A DNA stretch of 64,000 bases from Halomonas heilongjiangensis (GCF_002879645.1 NZ_PNRE01000009.1:1-64000); one strand, 5' to 3'. Positions 54,514-63,029 are shown, counted from the stretch's first letter. Notes: generated by a model not told the origin, from the sequence alone. Program-made: numbers and translations.

Positions 54514-57504
54514 ATGAAACCTAACAAGCCCGTTATGAAAATGCCTGAGTTTTTAGTATTTGCTAAGTTGCTTGCAGTTGGCTTCTTAGGTGCGGAGGTT
54601 TGGCGGGCCTCATACTACCTCGGCGCGAATTCCGCCTTGGCATCGGCTGATTTAAACCTCTACGTAAAGTGTGGGCTAATACTGTTCGTGGCACTGCTGT
54701 GTGTGACCTACGCCCTCAAGCGGGGTGCACACGTCGCTGCTGCGCGGGTGGGTCGTAGTCTTCGCATCGATCTACTGATCGCTGTAGGCATCGGTATCTG
54801 GGTAAATGTGTTGGCCTCGCCCTGGCTAGCCAAGGCACACTCAGCTCTCAAGGGTGCGGATTCTCATTGGGCTACAGTGGTCTTACTTCTTCTTTCCGCT
54901 GTGCTGTTGTCGCCCCTTGTTCAACATTCCTGGCCGCGAAATAAGAGATCGGCGCCACAACTTTATTTCATTGCGGACGAAGAAGTCAGAGATGAAAAGG
55001 AGGACCTGTTTGCGAGTGAGACACAAGCCAAGTCGTTCGCGGAGACTGTCCTCGCGAGCGGCGCCCACCCGGGTCTGGTCTTTGGGGTCGACGGACCATG
55101 GGGTGTCGGAAAGACAAGCTTCATCAACCTCGCTGAGCGTTACTGGAAAAACGCAGAAGACAGGGCTATCGTTTGTCGATTCGAACCCCTCCGGTACGCA
55201 TCACAGCCCGACCTTGCAGATCGGTTGATTCGTGAATTATCTGCCGCGATTCAACGAAAAGTCTTCGCTCCAGAATTTCGGCCGGCGGTATCGCGCTACT
55301 CCCGGCTGATAAAGGGAAAAGCTGACTTTTCGTTCCTCGGCTTCAGGCTTTCGTTTGAGCCATCGCAGGAGACCGTTGATGAATTACTTGATGACATCGA
55401 TGAAGTTCTTCGGCGCATCGGCCGGCGCGTGATCATCGTCATCGACGACCTTGATCGTTTGGACACAAGAACCACGAACAACGTTTTGTTCGCCACGAAG
55501 AGGACGTTCAAGATATCCCAAGCCACTTACGTCCTCTGCTACGACACCGAGATACTTGCTGGAAGCGAGGAAGAGGGGGCGAGGGCGCGAGAGTTTCTTG
55601 AGAAGTTTGTGACAGTCAAGTTGAGCTTGTTCGTCGATAGCTCCAGTATTCGAGACTTCTTACGAAGGGACTGGCAACTTGCAGAAAACCACCTGGGCTC
55701 GATTCCTTCCGATACGATGGTAAAGCTAGGCGCAGTACTCAATGAGTTGGCAGATATTTTAAACGGTGAGTTGGCAGCTAAGTATTTGCCACTTGTTGGT
55801 GATATGCGCAAGGTAAAACGGTTCGTTAACGCCATGCTTCTTATGCAAATAGAGAAAAGCGACTTAGGTAGGACGGACTTCAATAAACGCGACCTCATCA
55901 ACCTCATGCTCTTGCACTTGAACTACCCTGGATTGTTTAGGCGCATATATGCAGAAGAGACTGAAGGGCGCTCCGGGATATTCTCGGTGCGTCGAGAATA
56001 CGGAGAACGAAACTTCAAGAACTCATCCGAGTTCTTGAAAATTGTTGAAGAGTCGCGAGAGAATGATGGGTTCCTGTTGAAACAGTTATTTGAAGTGGCA
56101 ACTTTAAAGCTTGGGGAACCAAGTGATGTAGATGAGGCAGTCCTCTCTTCACGGGCTTGCTTTAATGAGGACTCGTTCAGGAATCTAGAGGGGTACCTCA
56201 AGCTCATTGTTCGGTTTGCGACGCCAGAACCTCAGGAGACATTTGTTCTGTACCAGACGGCCGTGGAACGAGTTAGGATGGGGGAAACGATTTCTTCAGT
56301 ACTGACATCACCTGACTTTCAATTGGAACGAGGGGAGCACGCGCATGATCAGTTCTGGAGGGTACTCGTCAATCAGTCTCATGACTTCACCAGCTCTGTT
56401 TCCGAAGATGCTATCGATACACTCGTCGACTATCTGCCTTACTACTCGGCGATCGCGCATAAAGATCGGGGATTGCGGATAAGGTCAATTTACTCACTGC
56501 TGCGACTGTTGGACCAAGCTGGTTGGGGGAGGACATCAGGACACCGCCTTCCAAATACCCCTGAAAACATCATCAAGATTGCATGGCGGATCTTCGGCGA
56601 ACACTCTTACAAGGGGAAGGGGATACTTCAACGCCTTGTCGCCGATGATCGCGGTGTCCTCGGCTGGAGCGATTTAATGTTGTTCAGGCTTCAATGCTCC
56701 GCAGATCGTCAGGGGCAGCTCTTCAACTTGCATTCAGCGCTTATTGTCCATCAGGATAATAATGCTGCGACGTCTGGTCCTGTCAGCAGTCTAGCGCTGA
56801 TAGGGATGAGGAAGCTTTCGCAAAAGGTGTTCGCTTTGTTTAAGCGGACATATATTGATTCGCGACGAAACTTTTTTGCAGAAGTCAATGATACCTCAGC
56901 TGAATCATTTCTCGGCGAAGTTTCGTCTAAGCTTGACCGACAGGCTTCAAGCGACGATCAATTCGAGACAAGTGATGCTTCGTTCGCTCAACTTATTTCC
57001 TCTGCACGCTCTGTAGTCAAGTCCTTCGTGATCTACCAACTGAGCAATTCTCTTCCCCCACAAGGGTCCGGTATAGGATGCGGGCATTACGATGAGCGTG
57101 GGGCTGGTGATGGTGGTGGCATAGCCAAGTTGATGAACGAGTATGCATTTGATGTATGCTTCAATCCCGACCTCCATGAGGACAACATCATTTTCTTCCT
57201 CGACCACTGCCTCTCGCATCTGAGTAATGGCTTCTTTTCGGGCAGAGATGAGGAGGGCTACTTTGCGTCTAAAGCTGAACTTCCAGGTGGCCTTGATCCG
57301 AAGGAGATGGGGCGTTATTGGAGTCAGCACCGGGATCTTATTCGCCAACGCGTCCCGCTCGTAGAAGAGAGGTGCGTAGTCACGACCAACTACATAGCTT
57401 CGTATCGCGACGATTTGGATGGGGTCTTCGCCGTTCTTGATGAATTAGCCATGGCGGTCTCAAGTTTCAACCGCAACACTATTGAAGGAACCTTGGATCG
57501 GTGA
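54514..57504 (+). CDS. Membrane-anchored KAP-family P-loop NTPase
   Basis: 996 residues. The N-terminal 150 residues hold four likely membrane helices (around LLAVGFLGAEVW, GLILFVALLCVTY, LLIAVGIGIWVNVL, VVLLLLSAVLL). The KAP domain follows with Walker A GVDGPWGVGKTSFINL near 191-206, Walker B VIIVIDDLDRLD near 306-317, and LCYDTEILAG / LEKFVTVKLSLFVDSSSIRDF typical of the family. A long C-terminal helical region has no recognised domain. KAP NTPases include phage-exclusion PifA and the QatA ATPase, so defence is plausible. The gene is alone inside a 3.4-kb insertion. Confidence 0.85.
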   Translation: MKPNKPVMKMPEFLVFAKLLAVGFLGAEVWRASYYLGANSALASADLNLYVKCGLILFVALLCVTYALKRGAHVAAARVGRSLRIDLLIAVGIGIWVNVLASPWLAKAHSALKGADSHWATVVLLLLSAVLLSPLVQHSWPRNKRSAPQLYFIADEEVRDEKEDLFASETQAKSFAETVLASGAHPGLVFGVDGPWGVGKTSFINLAERYWKNAEDRAIVCRFEPLRYASQPDLADRLIRELSAAIQRKVFAPEFRPAVSRYSRLIKGKADFSFLGFRLSFEPSQETVDELLDDIDEVLRRIGRRVIIVIDDLDRLDTRTTNNVLFATKRTFKISQATYVLCYDTEILAGSEEEGARAREFLEKFVTVKLSLFVDSSSIRDFLRRDWQLAENHLGSIPSDTMVKLGAVLNELADILNGELAAKYLPLVGDMRKVKRFVNAMLLMQIEKSDLGRTDFNKRDLINLMLLHLNYPGLFRRIYAEETEGRSGIFSVRREYGERNFKNSSEFLKIVEESRENDGFLLKQLFEVATLKLGEPSDVDEAVLSSRACFNEDSFRNLEGYLKLIVRFATPEPQETFVLYQTAVERVRMGETISSVLTSPDFQLERGEHAHDQFWRVLVNQSHDFTSSVSEDAIDTLVDYLPYYSAIAHKDRGLRIRSIYSLLRLLDQAGWGRTSGHRLPNTPENIIKIAWRIFGEHSYKGKGILQRLVADDRGVLGWSDLMLFRLQCSADRQGQLFNLHSALIVHQDNNAATSGPVSSLALIGMRKLSQKVFALFKRTYIDSRRNFFAEVNDTSAESFLGEVSSKLDRQASSDDQFETSDASFAQLISSARSVVKSFVIYQLSNSLPPQGSGIGCGHYDERGAGDGGGIAKLMNEYAFDVCFNPDLHEDNIIFFLDHCLSHLSNGFFSGRDEEGYFASKAELPGGLDPKEMGRYWSQHRDLIRQRVPLVEERCVVTTNYIASYRDDLDGVFAVLDELAMAVSSFNRNTIEGTLDR

Positions 57505-57514
57505 TGGATTTCTC

Positions 57515-57615
57515 TAGCACCTCGGCATAGATCTTTAGCGGCGTTCGCCAGTCCAGGGTCTTACGCGGGTGTGCGTTCAGTAAATTGACGATCTCGTTGA
57601 GTTCGCTCTGTGAAA
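57515..57615 (-). pseudogene. IS30-family transposase C-terminal scrap
   Basis: Minus-strand LSQSELNEIVNLLNAHPRKT, LDWRTPLKIYAEVL matches the end of IS30 transposases. No other part is present. Confidence 0.65.
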
Positions 57616-57749
57616 GGAGAACACCGAGGTACACGACTATGTGGGATGAGGTGCTCAAGGTGTAACTGTGAGGCCAAAGGGAAGACATCAATACACTGCC
57701 TCTATCACAATGTGCTACGGCTTGCCTCCAGGCTTACTGATCCTGTACT

Positions 57750-58856
57750 TCATCGTGTATTACACAGCAATTCGCTGTCGATAATGTCGTTTAGGCGTCC
57801 ACCGCCGATTCCCGAGATACGCTGAAGCTGCTCAGCCCGCTCCCAAGGGCGTCCCTTGATAATCTTCTGTGCTCTAGCGGGACCGATGTGTGGAAGATCT
57901 TGCAGGGTTTCGAAATCGCTCGTGTTGAGATCAACGCAATACTCCGGATCGTTGGCGGCAGGGAGCGAGCTATCGAGGCTGGCTGACGCGAACGGTTTCA
58001 AGGTCAACTCGGCACTGCCCAGAGCCAGATACACCGGGGCATGGTCGGAAACCACATCGAGCGTCAGAGAATGATCAATGCCGAAGAGGGCAGGGAACTC
58101 CACGATCCCACGCTCGGACACATCCAACTTGCCTTCGATCTTCCAGATATTGTCATAGAGGTTAGCATACCGGCCATCCGTGGGACTCAGCGTCGTGGCC
58201 CCTTGGGTGATCGCCGGGATCACGCCCTGATCGCGCAGGGACTCCCAGGCGTCATGGTGGGGCATGAGGTTGAAGTCGCCCATTAACAGGCGCGGTGTGT
58301 CGGGATAGACCTCTCCCAGCCACTCCCAGTAGTCCGCCAGCGCCTCGACCTCTGGGAGCCGGTCGCCGACGCTGCTGCCGTAGACCACGTGGACATTGGC
58401 GACTGCAAAATCTTGCCCGCTGTGCATGCTACGGAATCTCGCTGAATAGGGCTCACGGGCGAAGGTGTCGCCACTATCAAAGAACACCACCGCGCCATCC
58501 ACGTATTCCACGGCGCTGTCCCTCCAGAGGAAGGCGTAGTGCTCGCGGTACGACGAGCGTCCGAGCGCATGGCTGGCCATCGACGACCAAGATTCGTTGG
58601 AGAGCGCCTCGACCTCAGTCTCGAGGCGCTCGAGAGCTGCCTCATGCATGAGTTCCTGAATAGCCAGGAAGTCGAAGTGGTTTGTAACGTGCGCGACCTT
58701 ATCGTAGCGCTTGTCGTTGTCCCAACCGAGGTTTTGGATATTCCAGGAGCCCAGCACAACATCGGCTACCGCTGGCAGCGGCGACAAGGCGATGGCCAAG
58801 AGAACAAGCGGGGCTACGAATCGGCGCAGAGAGCAAAATTTGCGATTGTCTTGCAT
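57750..58856 (-). CDS. Secreted endonuclease/exonuclease/phosphatase with C-terminal helix-hairpin-helix
   Basis: 368 residues. Signal peptide to about 31, then an EEP (DNase I-like) domain: LGSWNIQNLGW, FLAIQELMHEAAL, VANVHVVYGSSVGDR, LLMGDFNLMPHHD and SDHAPVYLAL with the catalytic His. The C-terminal part (VDLNTSDFETLQDLPHIGPA, RISGIGGGRLND) is a ComEA-like HhH that binds DNA. AAGGAAC is six bases before ATG 58856. A probable extracellular or periplasmic DNase. Its 3' end is duplicated at 54353-54462. Confidence 0.9.
   Translation of the reverse strand: MQDNRKFCSLRRFVAPLVLLAIALSPLPAVADVVLGSWNIQNLGWDNDKRYDKVAHVTNHFDFLAIQELMHEAALERLETEVEALSNESWSSMASHALGRSSYREHYAFLWRDSAVEYVDGAVVFFDSGDTFAREPYSARFRSMHSGQDFAVANVHVVYGSSVGDRLPEVEALADYWEWLGEVYPDTPRLLMGDFNLMPHHDAWESLRDQGVIPAITQGATTLSPTDGRYANLYDNIWKIEGKLDVSERGIVEFPALFGIDHSLTLDVVSDHAPVYLALGSAELTLKPFASASLDSSLPAANDPEYCVDLNTSDFETLQDLPHIGPARAQKIIKGRPWERAEQLQRISGIGGGRLNDIIDSELLCNTR
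57758..57867. repeat. Right direct repeat, within the nuclease gene 3' end
   Basis: Partner of 54353-54462. Encodes the last 37 or so codons of the secreted nuclease. Confidence 0.85.
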
Positions 58857-59373
58857 GGCGGTTCCTTGATAGTTCGGTGTGCGCTGCCTGTCTAGGGAAT
58901 CTCTACGGCAGGGGCTCTCTACTGGTGGGCAATGTGCAGTTTAGGTCTGGCTTGATACATAGGGCAAAGGCAGCCATTATGAATCCATATGCGGACAGGA
59001 TACCTCAGGAAGGTGATCAGACGAAATGAGAAGCGAAAAGCATTTTCGTGATACTGAAGCCGGTCCAGTAAGGCCATTAGAGATCATCTTGCTGAAGGGC
59101 TTATCCGCAAGGGGGCACGAGCTAGCCTGCGTATACGATATTGTCAGGACGACTGCAAGAGGAATGTATGCATGTTCCGTGGGGGTAGGGTACAAGGTGG
59201 CGAGTGGGTGGAGACGACCCAAAGCGGCCAGGCCGGCAAAGGCAGCATGTTCGATCATCGGTGTTATGCAGCATGCGCGGTGATTGGTGTTATATGGCCG
59301 AACCATACTTAATATAATTTGTTTCAGAAGGTTATGAGGCGGGTGGCGCATTATAACATTGTTGAACGTGCAT
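58857..59373. other. Gene-poor stretch upstream of leader copy 3
   Basis: About 520 bases. The 85-codon frame at 59026 has no ribosome site or domain and is not accepted. The front block of the leader family is not recognisable here. Holds the nuclease promoter. Confidence 0.4.
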
Positions 59374-59419
59374 GGGCGTTCATTCAATATCAGAGCGTGC
59401 GGTCTAATATCTGTTATGT
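59374..59419 (+). repeat. Leader family, copy 3 (end block)
   Basis: GGGCGTTCATTCAATATCAG and AGCGTGCGGTCTAATATCTG align with copies 2 and 4; ends in GTTATGT (59413-59419), an R'-like heptamer identical to the R' of attC site C. The gene starts 96 bases further on, a longer gap than in the other copies. Confidence 0.5.
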
Positions 59420-59515
59420 TTCATAAGGCTTCGGAGGTTATAATTAAAATATACTTCGTACAGCCAACACCTAAGACACAATGATATGTAAATTTCACGT
59501 CAAAGGATAAACGAA

Positions 59516-60916
59516 ATGTCAAATACCAATGATTTTGAGATTAAGAATGGCAACGTCTTACCATTTGGCCCAGATGATCTTGGCATCACCGAAAAGATTG
59601 CGACTTATACAGCCGACCTAGGTTTAACAAGTGCTGATATAGATAAAATAAATAGGCCTTGGGATATGTATGCCACGGCAATGTCAAAACAAATTCGAGG
59701 CGAGGAAGATTGGAGTGGGCTACAGCTCTTGACTATTCCAAAAGCTGCACAATGGAATGATCCACAATACGGAGTGCATTATGCGCTAGAAGATATTGGT
59801 AATACCATTCCGAAGTGGTCTCCTTACTGGGAATCCTCCTCGAGAAAATTTCACGAAAATTATGGCTTTATTTTAAATTCAATAAAGCTTGAGCTTCCAA
59901 ATGCCGAGGAACAGCGCAATGCGGAAGACGCTGCTCAGGCATGGGTGTCAGCACTTAAAGACTATGAAGACGCGTTTCTTGAGTCAGCATATGACTGGAT
60001 CGAATTCAATAACATTCAGGAGGGTTTGCCGGAGCATAGGCGTATTACTTATGATACATGGTACGCTAGATATGGTGCACCAAGACTCACAAAGTACAAA
60101 GATCGTGTCACTTTTGCGGCAGCCACCTATCAAGTTTATTTTAATAAGGCACGAGGCGCTGATGCGCGGCTCGCACAACTCATTACAGAATTTCGTAATG
60201 ATGCATATTATATTACCACTGAAACACCATCTGGTCTTAGGATTCCTCATCCGTCTTACGATATCACTCCTGACTTACAAGACTTTATCGATTCGTCACA
60301 GGAAATGATACGAAACAATCCAAACAAACCACCTGCTATGACTTTATCGTTTAATCATAGTAGTGGGTATAGAAACACAACTACGACAAGAATGGGTGGT
60401 TCAGCATCGTGGGGCGGTTTTATTCGAATAAATGTAGGCGGTGCTTGGGAAAGTAAGCAAATAGATAGTTTCTCGAAAAATTTCTCATGTAAGGTGTCTT
60501 TTCAGAATGTTGAGCAATTTTCGGTAAAACCTGGGCCTTGGTATAGCGCGTTAGCTCTCCAGATATTTGCAGGCGGGCCATGGTTAGACAACTCGTATTT
60601 AGATAGATGGCTGAAAAAAGGGAACTCTCTTTTTGGAGAGAGGGGTCTCCTTAATTTAAGGCAAAAGACAGTAATTGTTGCTTATCAGCCATCTATAAGT
60701 ATTTCGTTGTCTAGTCGTGAGTATCACTACTTCAAAAAAGTCGTAAAAGGTGGCGGCGGTATATCAATTGGTCCTTTTAGGTTCGGTGGACGTGGTTCTA
60801 CAACAACTGAAAACATTAATTGGAACGACGCAACCAGCATGTTTACGGCAGTTGATACAAGCGGCTCACCTAAGATCGTGGCCATGCTAGATGAAATCAT
60901 GCCTCCAGGTGAGTGA
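59516..60916 (+). CDS. Large unknown protein behind leader copy 3
   Basis: 466 residues from ATG 59516, AGGA nine bases upstream. The first 270 residues are helical with many aromatic residues. The C-terminal part is beta-rich with Gly/Ser/Thr strands (MTLSFNHSSGYRNTTTTRMG, GSASWGGFIRINVGGAWESK, VVKGGGGISIGPFRFGGRGS). No signal peptide and no family recognised. The two-part layout recalls pore-forming or membrane-inserting toxins, but that is only an impression. It is AT-rich and followed by a lipoprotein gene, 14 bases on. Confidence 0.7.
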   Translation: MSNTNDFEIKNGNVLPFGPDDLGITEKIATYTADLGLTSADIDKINRPWDMYATAMSKQIRGEEDWSGLQLLTIPKAAQWNDPQYGVHYALEDIGNTIPKWSPYWESSSRKFHENYGFILNSIKLELPNAEEQRNAEDAAQAWVSALKDYEDAFLESAYDWIEFNNIQEGLPEHRRITYDTWYARYGAPRLTKYKDRVTFAAATYQVYFNKARGADARLAQLITEFRNDAYYITTETPSGLRIPHPSYDITPDLQDFIDSSQEMIRNNPNKPPAMTLSFNHSSGYRNTTTTRMGGSASWGGFIRINVGGAWESKQIDSFSKNFSCKVSFQNVEQFSVKPGPWYSALALQIFAGGPWLDNSYLDRWLKKGNSLFGERGLLNLRQKTVIVAYQPSISISLSSREYHYFKKVVKGGGGISIGPFRFGGRGSTTTENINWNDATSMFTAVDTSGSPKIVAMLDEIMPPGE

Positions 60917-60930
60917 TGTTAGGTAATAGA

Positions 60931-61254
60931 ATGAAAGCAGCTATGTTTCTATTTTCGGTGCTTGTCTTGTTGTCAGGCTGCTCCACGTTACCGCCAGGTG
61001 GAGTCCTGTATTCAAATACTGCGGGCCCGATATATGCGACAGATCGCTCACCAAACAAAAAGGGGAAAAGTTGCGCATCTGGAATACCTGGTTTGATAAT
61101 GTTTGGTGATGCGAGTATTAGAAAAGCCATGCAAAATGCCAATCTAGGTCGCGCAGCAGTCGTGGATTATGAGCAAACAACAGTGCTGTCTTTTACGAAA
61201 TACTGTACTGTTGTTTACGGCCCACGTTTTGACATTCCTCCACCAGAGGAATAA
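60931..61254 (+). CDS. TRL-like family lipoprotein
   Basis: 107 residues; lipobox VLLSGCSTLPPGG and the TRL pattern GVLYSNTAGPIYATDRSPNK, GKSCASGIPGLIMFGDASIR, AAVVDYEQTTVLSF. TRL-like proteins are small secreted lipoproteins of unknown function. Start ATG 60931 fits the signal; ATG 60916 is an alternative. Co-directional with the preceding gene and closed by attC site C. Confidence 0.8.
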   Translation: MKAAMFLFSVLVLLSGCSTLPPGGVLYSNTAGPIYATDRSPNKKGKSCASGIPGLIMFGDASIRKAMQNANLGRAAVVDYEQTTVLSFTKYCTVVYGPRFDIPPPEE

Positions 61255-61255
61255 T

Positions 61256-61342
61256 ACTTAACATTCGCGTCAACTCGGGCGTCATGAAGCTGCGCCGCTT
61301 CGCAACGCAACTTCATGACGCCGGTTACGCAAAGCGTTATGT
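61256..61342 (+). other. Integron attC-like site C
   Basis: 87 bases from R'' ACTTAAC (61256-61262) to R' GTTATGT (61336-61342). The arms GGGCGTCATGAAGCTGCG and CGCAACTTCATGACGCCGG are strongly complementary with unpaired bases, as attC folding requires. Starts two bases after the lipoprotein stop. Confidence 0.85.
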
Positions 61343-61376
61343 GACTCGAACTGAAGCGTAAACAGTTGACAATCAT

Positions 61377-61915
61377 GTGAAAGTCATGAGCTATGAAGGA
61401 ATAATTCCACCTCTTATCGGATTTCTAGACGTATGTATTACTTTATGGTGGACTGGTAAAGCCAATAGCATTGAGGAGAAACGAAATCGTGAATCTGAGC
61501 GCAATGCACTCATTGAGAGTTTGCTCGGCGAATTGTCAGAGAACATAAATATTCTAAAACCCTATGTTGAAGCATTCGACTACTCGGAAAAACGAGAAGG
61601 GGCTCGCTCAAAGGTAAAGTACCTAAAACTGGGTGCATGGATTGTCACTACCACATTCGATGACTCGACAACACGTCTCGGATTGCTTGACAAGGAAGTT
61701 ATTCGAACGATTGCTTGCTGTCACTCAATCTTAAAATGCTAGTGACATACATTGAGAGCAATCGCTCATTCAATACTACCGCTTCCCAACAGAATCTTGG
61801 CGCAGTGATCAAATTGAGAGCGGATAATATGAAATCACTTGAAATCCAGCTCAGAAATTGTCTGGAAAGTACTGTCCAGGCTGTTACTGCGTTAGAGAGG
61901 CTTCATTCAAGCTGA
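61377..61915 (+). pseudogene. Cassette gene with a frameshift
   Basis: Frame 1 (GTG 61377 or ATG 61386 to 61742) has a membrane helix (GIIPPLIGFLDVCITLWWT) and a Glu/Arg-rich coil (SIEEKRNRESERNALIESLL). Near its end, IACCHSILKC, the next frame takes over with LKMLVTYIESNRSFN and runs to 61915. The two read as one protein of about 178 residues broken by one base. Lies between attC site C and a second attC-like R'' box. Confidence 0.55.
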
Positions 61916-61935
61916 TATGAGCGAGCATACCAGTA

Positions 61936-62153
61936 ACATAACAAACGCATGCTCGTGCCGAGATAATTCCGAAGTCTTGGGAGGGATTTTATAAAATCCG
62001 GAAATTTACTAATGTTATCCAGGAGGTGCCGGCAACCAGTTTGCCATAGTTCTCCCATGACCAAAGCCTAGATACCATCTCTCCTAACCGGCCACAAACA
62101 TCCCATCAGGCGGTTTGTGGCCGGTTAGGAGAGATGGTATCTAGGCGTTATGT
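61936..62153 (+). other. Split attC-like site D with a large palindrome inside
   Basis: R'' ACATAAC (61936-61942) with AACAAACGCATGCTCG, and R' GTTATGT (62147-62153), its exact complement, 205 bases later. The span is long for an attC and the inside is dominated by the 34-bp palindrome, so the site may have been invaded or rebuilt. Confidence 0.4.
62066..62146. repeat. 34-bp perfect inverted repeat
   Basis: Arms 62066-62099 and 62113-62146 are perfectly complementary over 34 bases with a 13-nt loop. No T run follows; the right arm touches an R'-like GTTATGT. Confidence 0.95.
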
Positions 62154-62186
62154 GTGCATTAGTACGTGGTGAATGTCCGCATTTGG

Positions 62187-62350
62187 CCCAGGCTGTGTTA
62201 AAACTCCTGAGCCCTCCTGAAGATAGCGTTCTTAAGCTAAATGTGTAGTGGGTTTTGCCATGCAGCTGCCTCAGAATTTGCGAGAGAGCACTAATGTTGA
62301 TCATTTTTTGACCGCTGCCAGGCGCTTTAAGCGTTTTCACACAGCCTCGG
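62187..62350. mobile_element. MITE-like element
   Basis: 164 bases with 18-bp terminal inverted repeats CCCAGGCTGTGTTAAAAC (62187-62204) and GTTTTCACACAGCCTCGG (62333-62350), 16 of 18 matching. No gene inside. The ends look like those of an IS, so it may be moved by a transposase elsewhere. No clear target duplication. Confidence 0.6.
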
Positions 62351-62585
62351 CAGCTTGCTGCCATCAAGGTGCTTAAACTCACACGTCTCTTCAGCCTGGA
62401 CAGTCCATGAATAGCAGTCATCTGTCTGGAGGTGCCCCACTAGCCAATGCATCACGGCATCACGTGTGACGCGCTCTATGCCATTCGCCTTAGGGCTATG
62501 GCCACATCGATTAGAATCCCATTGCGTTTCTATGCTTCGTTAATTATCATGCCTCACGCACATTCACTTACTAGAGACGTATGCG

Positions 62586-62957
62586 ATGTCAAACCTCCTG
62601 GCTACCTATGCACTGCAAGAGCAGCAGATGAAGCAGCTCGCGGAGCAGCTTGAGAAAATGAAAGCTGATCCCCGCCTCCAAGCTGAGTTTGAGTTCAAAG
62701 AGAGGCTTGAGGCGATGATGAAGGAATTTGATAAGAGCGCTACCGATGTTCTGGCCCTGCTCCGACCCGAGCCGGCGGCAGAAAGTAGCCTGAAGGCCCA
62801 GGGCCAGCGTCGCACGCGCAAGCTGAAGGTTTATGAGAACCCAAACACTGGGGAAGTGGTGGAAACTCGCGGTGGCAATCAAAAAACCTTGAAAGCATGG
62901 AAAGAAGAATTTGGCGAAGAGACAGTCGAGTCCTGGCTGGTCCGCACCGAAGACTGA
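62586..62957 (+). CDS. MvaT/H-NS-like nucleoid silencer
   Basis: 123 residues. N-terminal coiled coil for oligomerisation (LQEQQMKQLAEQLEKMKADP) and C-terminal DNA-binding part RRTRKLKVYENPNTGEVVET, RGGNQKTLKAWKEEFG, characteristic of MvaT. It binds AT-rich DNA and represses foreign genes, so it may silence much of this island. No strong ribosome site. Terminator follows. Confidence 0.9.
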   Translation: MSNLLATYALQEQQMKQLAEQLEKMKADPRLQAEFEFKERLEAMMKEFDKSATDVLALLRPEPAAESSLKAQGQRRTRKLKVYENPNTGEVVETRGGNQKTLKAWKEEFGEETVESWLVRTED

Positions 62958-62992
62958 TTCAGCGCGTCGGTAGTTGCTGATGCTCGATCATG

Positions 62993-63029
62993 AAACCCCA
63001 TACTCTCTCAGCGGTGTGGGGTTTTTTAT
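62993..63029 (+). terminator. Rho-independent terminator of the MvaT-like gene
   Basis: AAACCCCATAC pairs with GTGTGGGGTTT around a 10-nt loop, followed by TTTATTG, 35 bases past the stop. Confidence 0.85.

Noticed and set aside
59026..59283. 85-codon plus-strand frame upstream of the unknown cassette gene
   Set aside because: No ribosome site, no recognisable domain, and base composition like intergenic DNA.
62125..62421. 98-codon minus-strand frame
   Set aside because: Runs across the MITE-like element and part of the 34-bp palindrome; no start signal.
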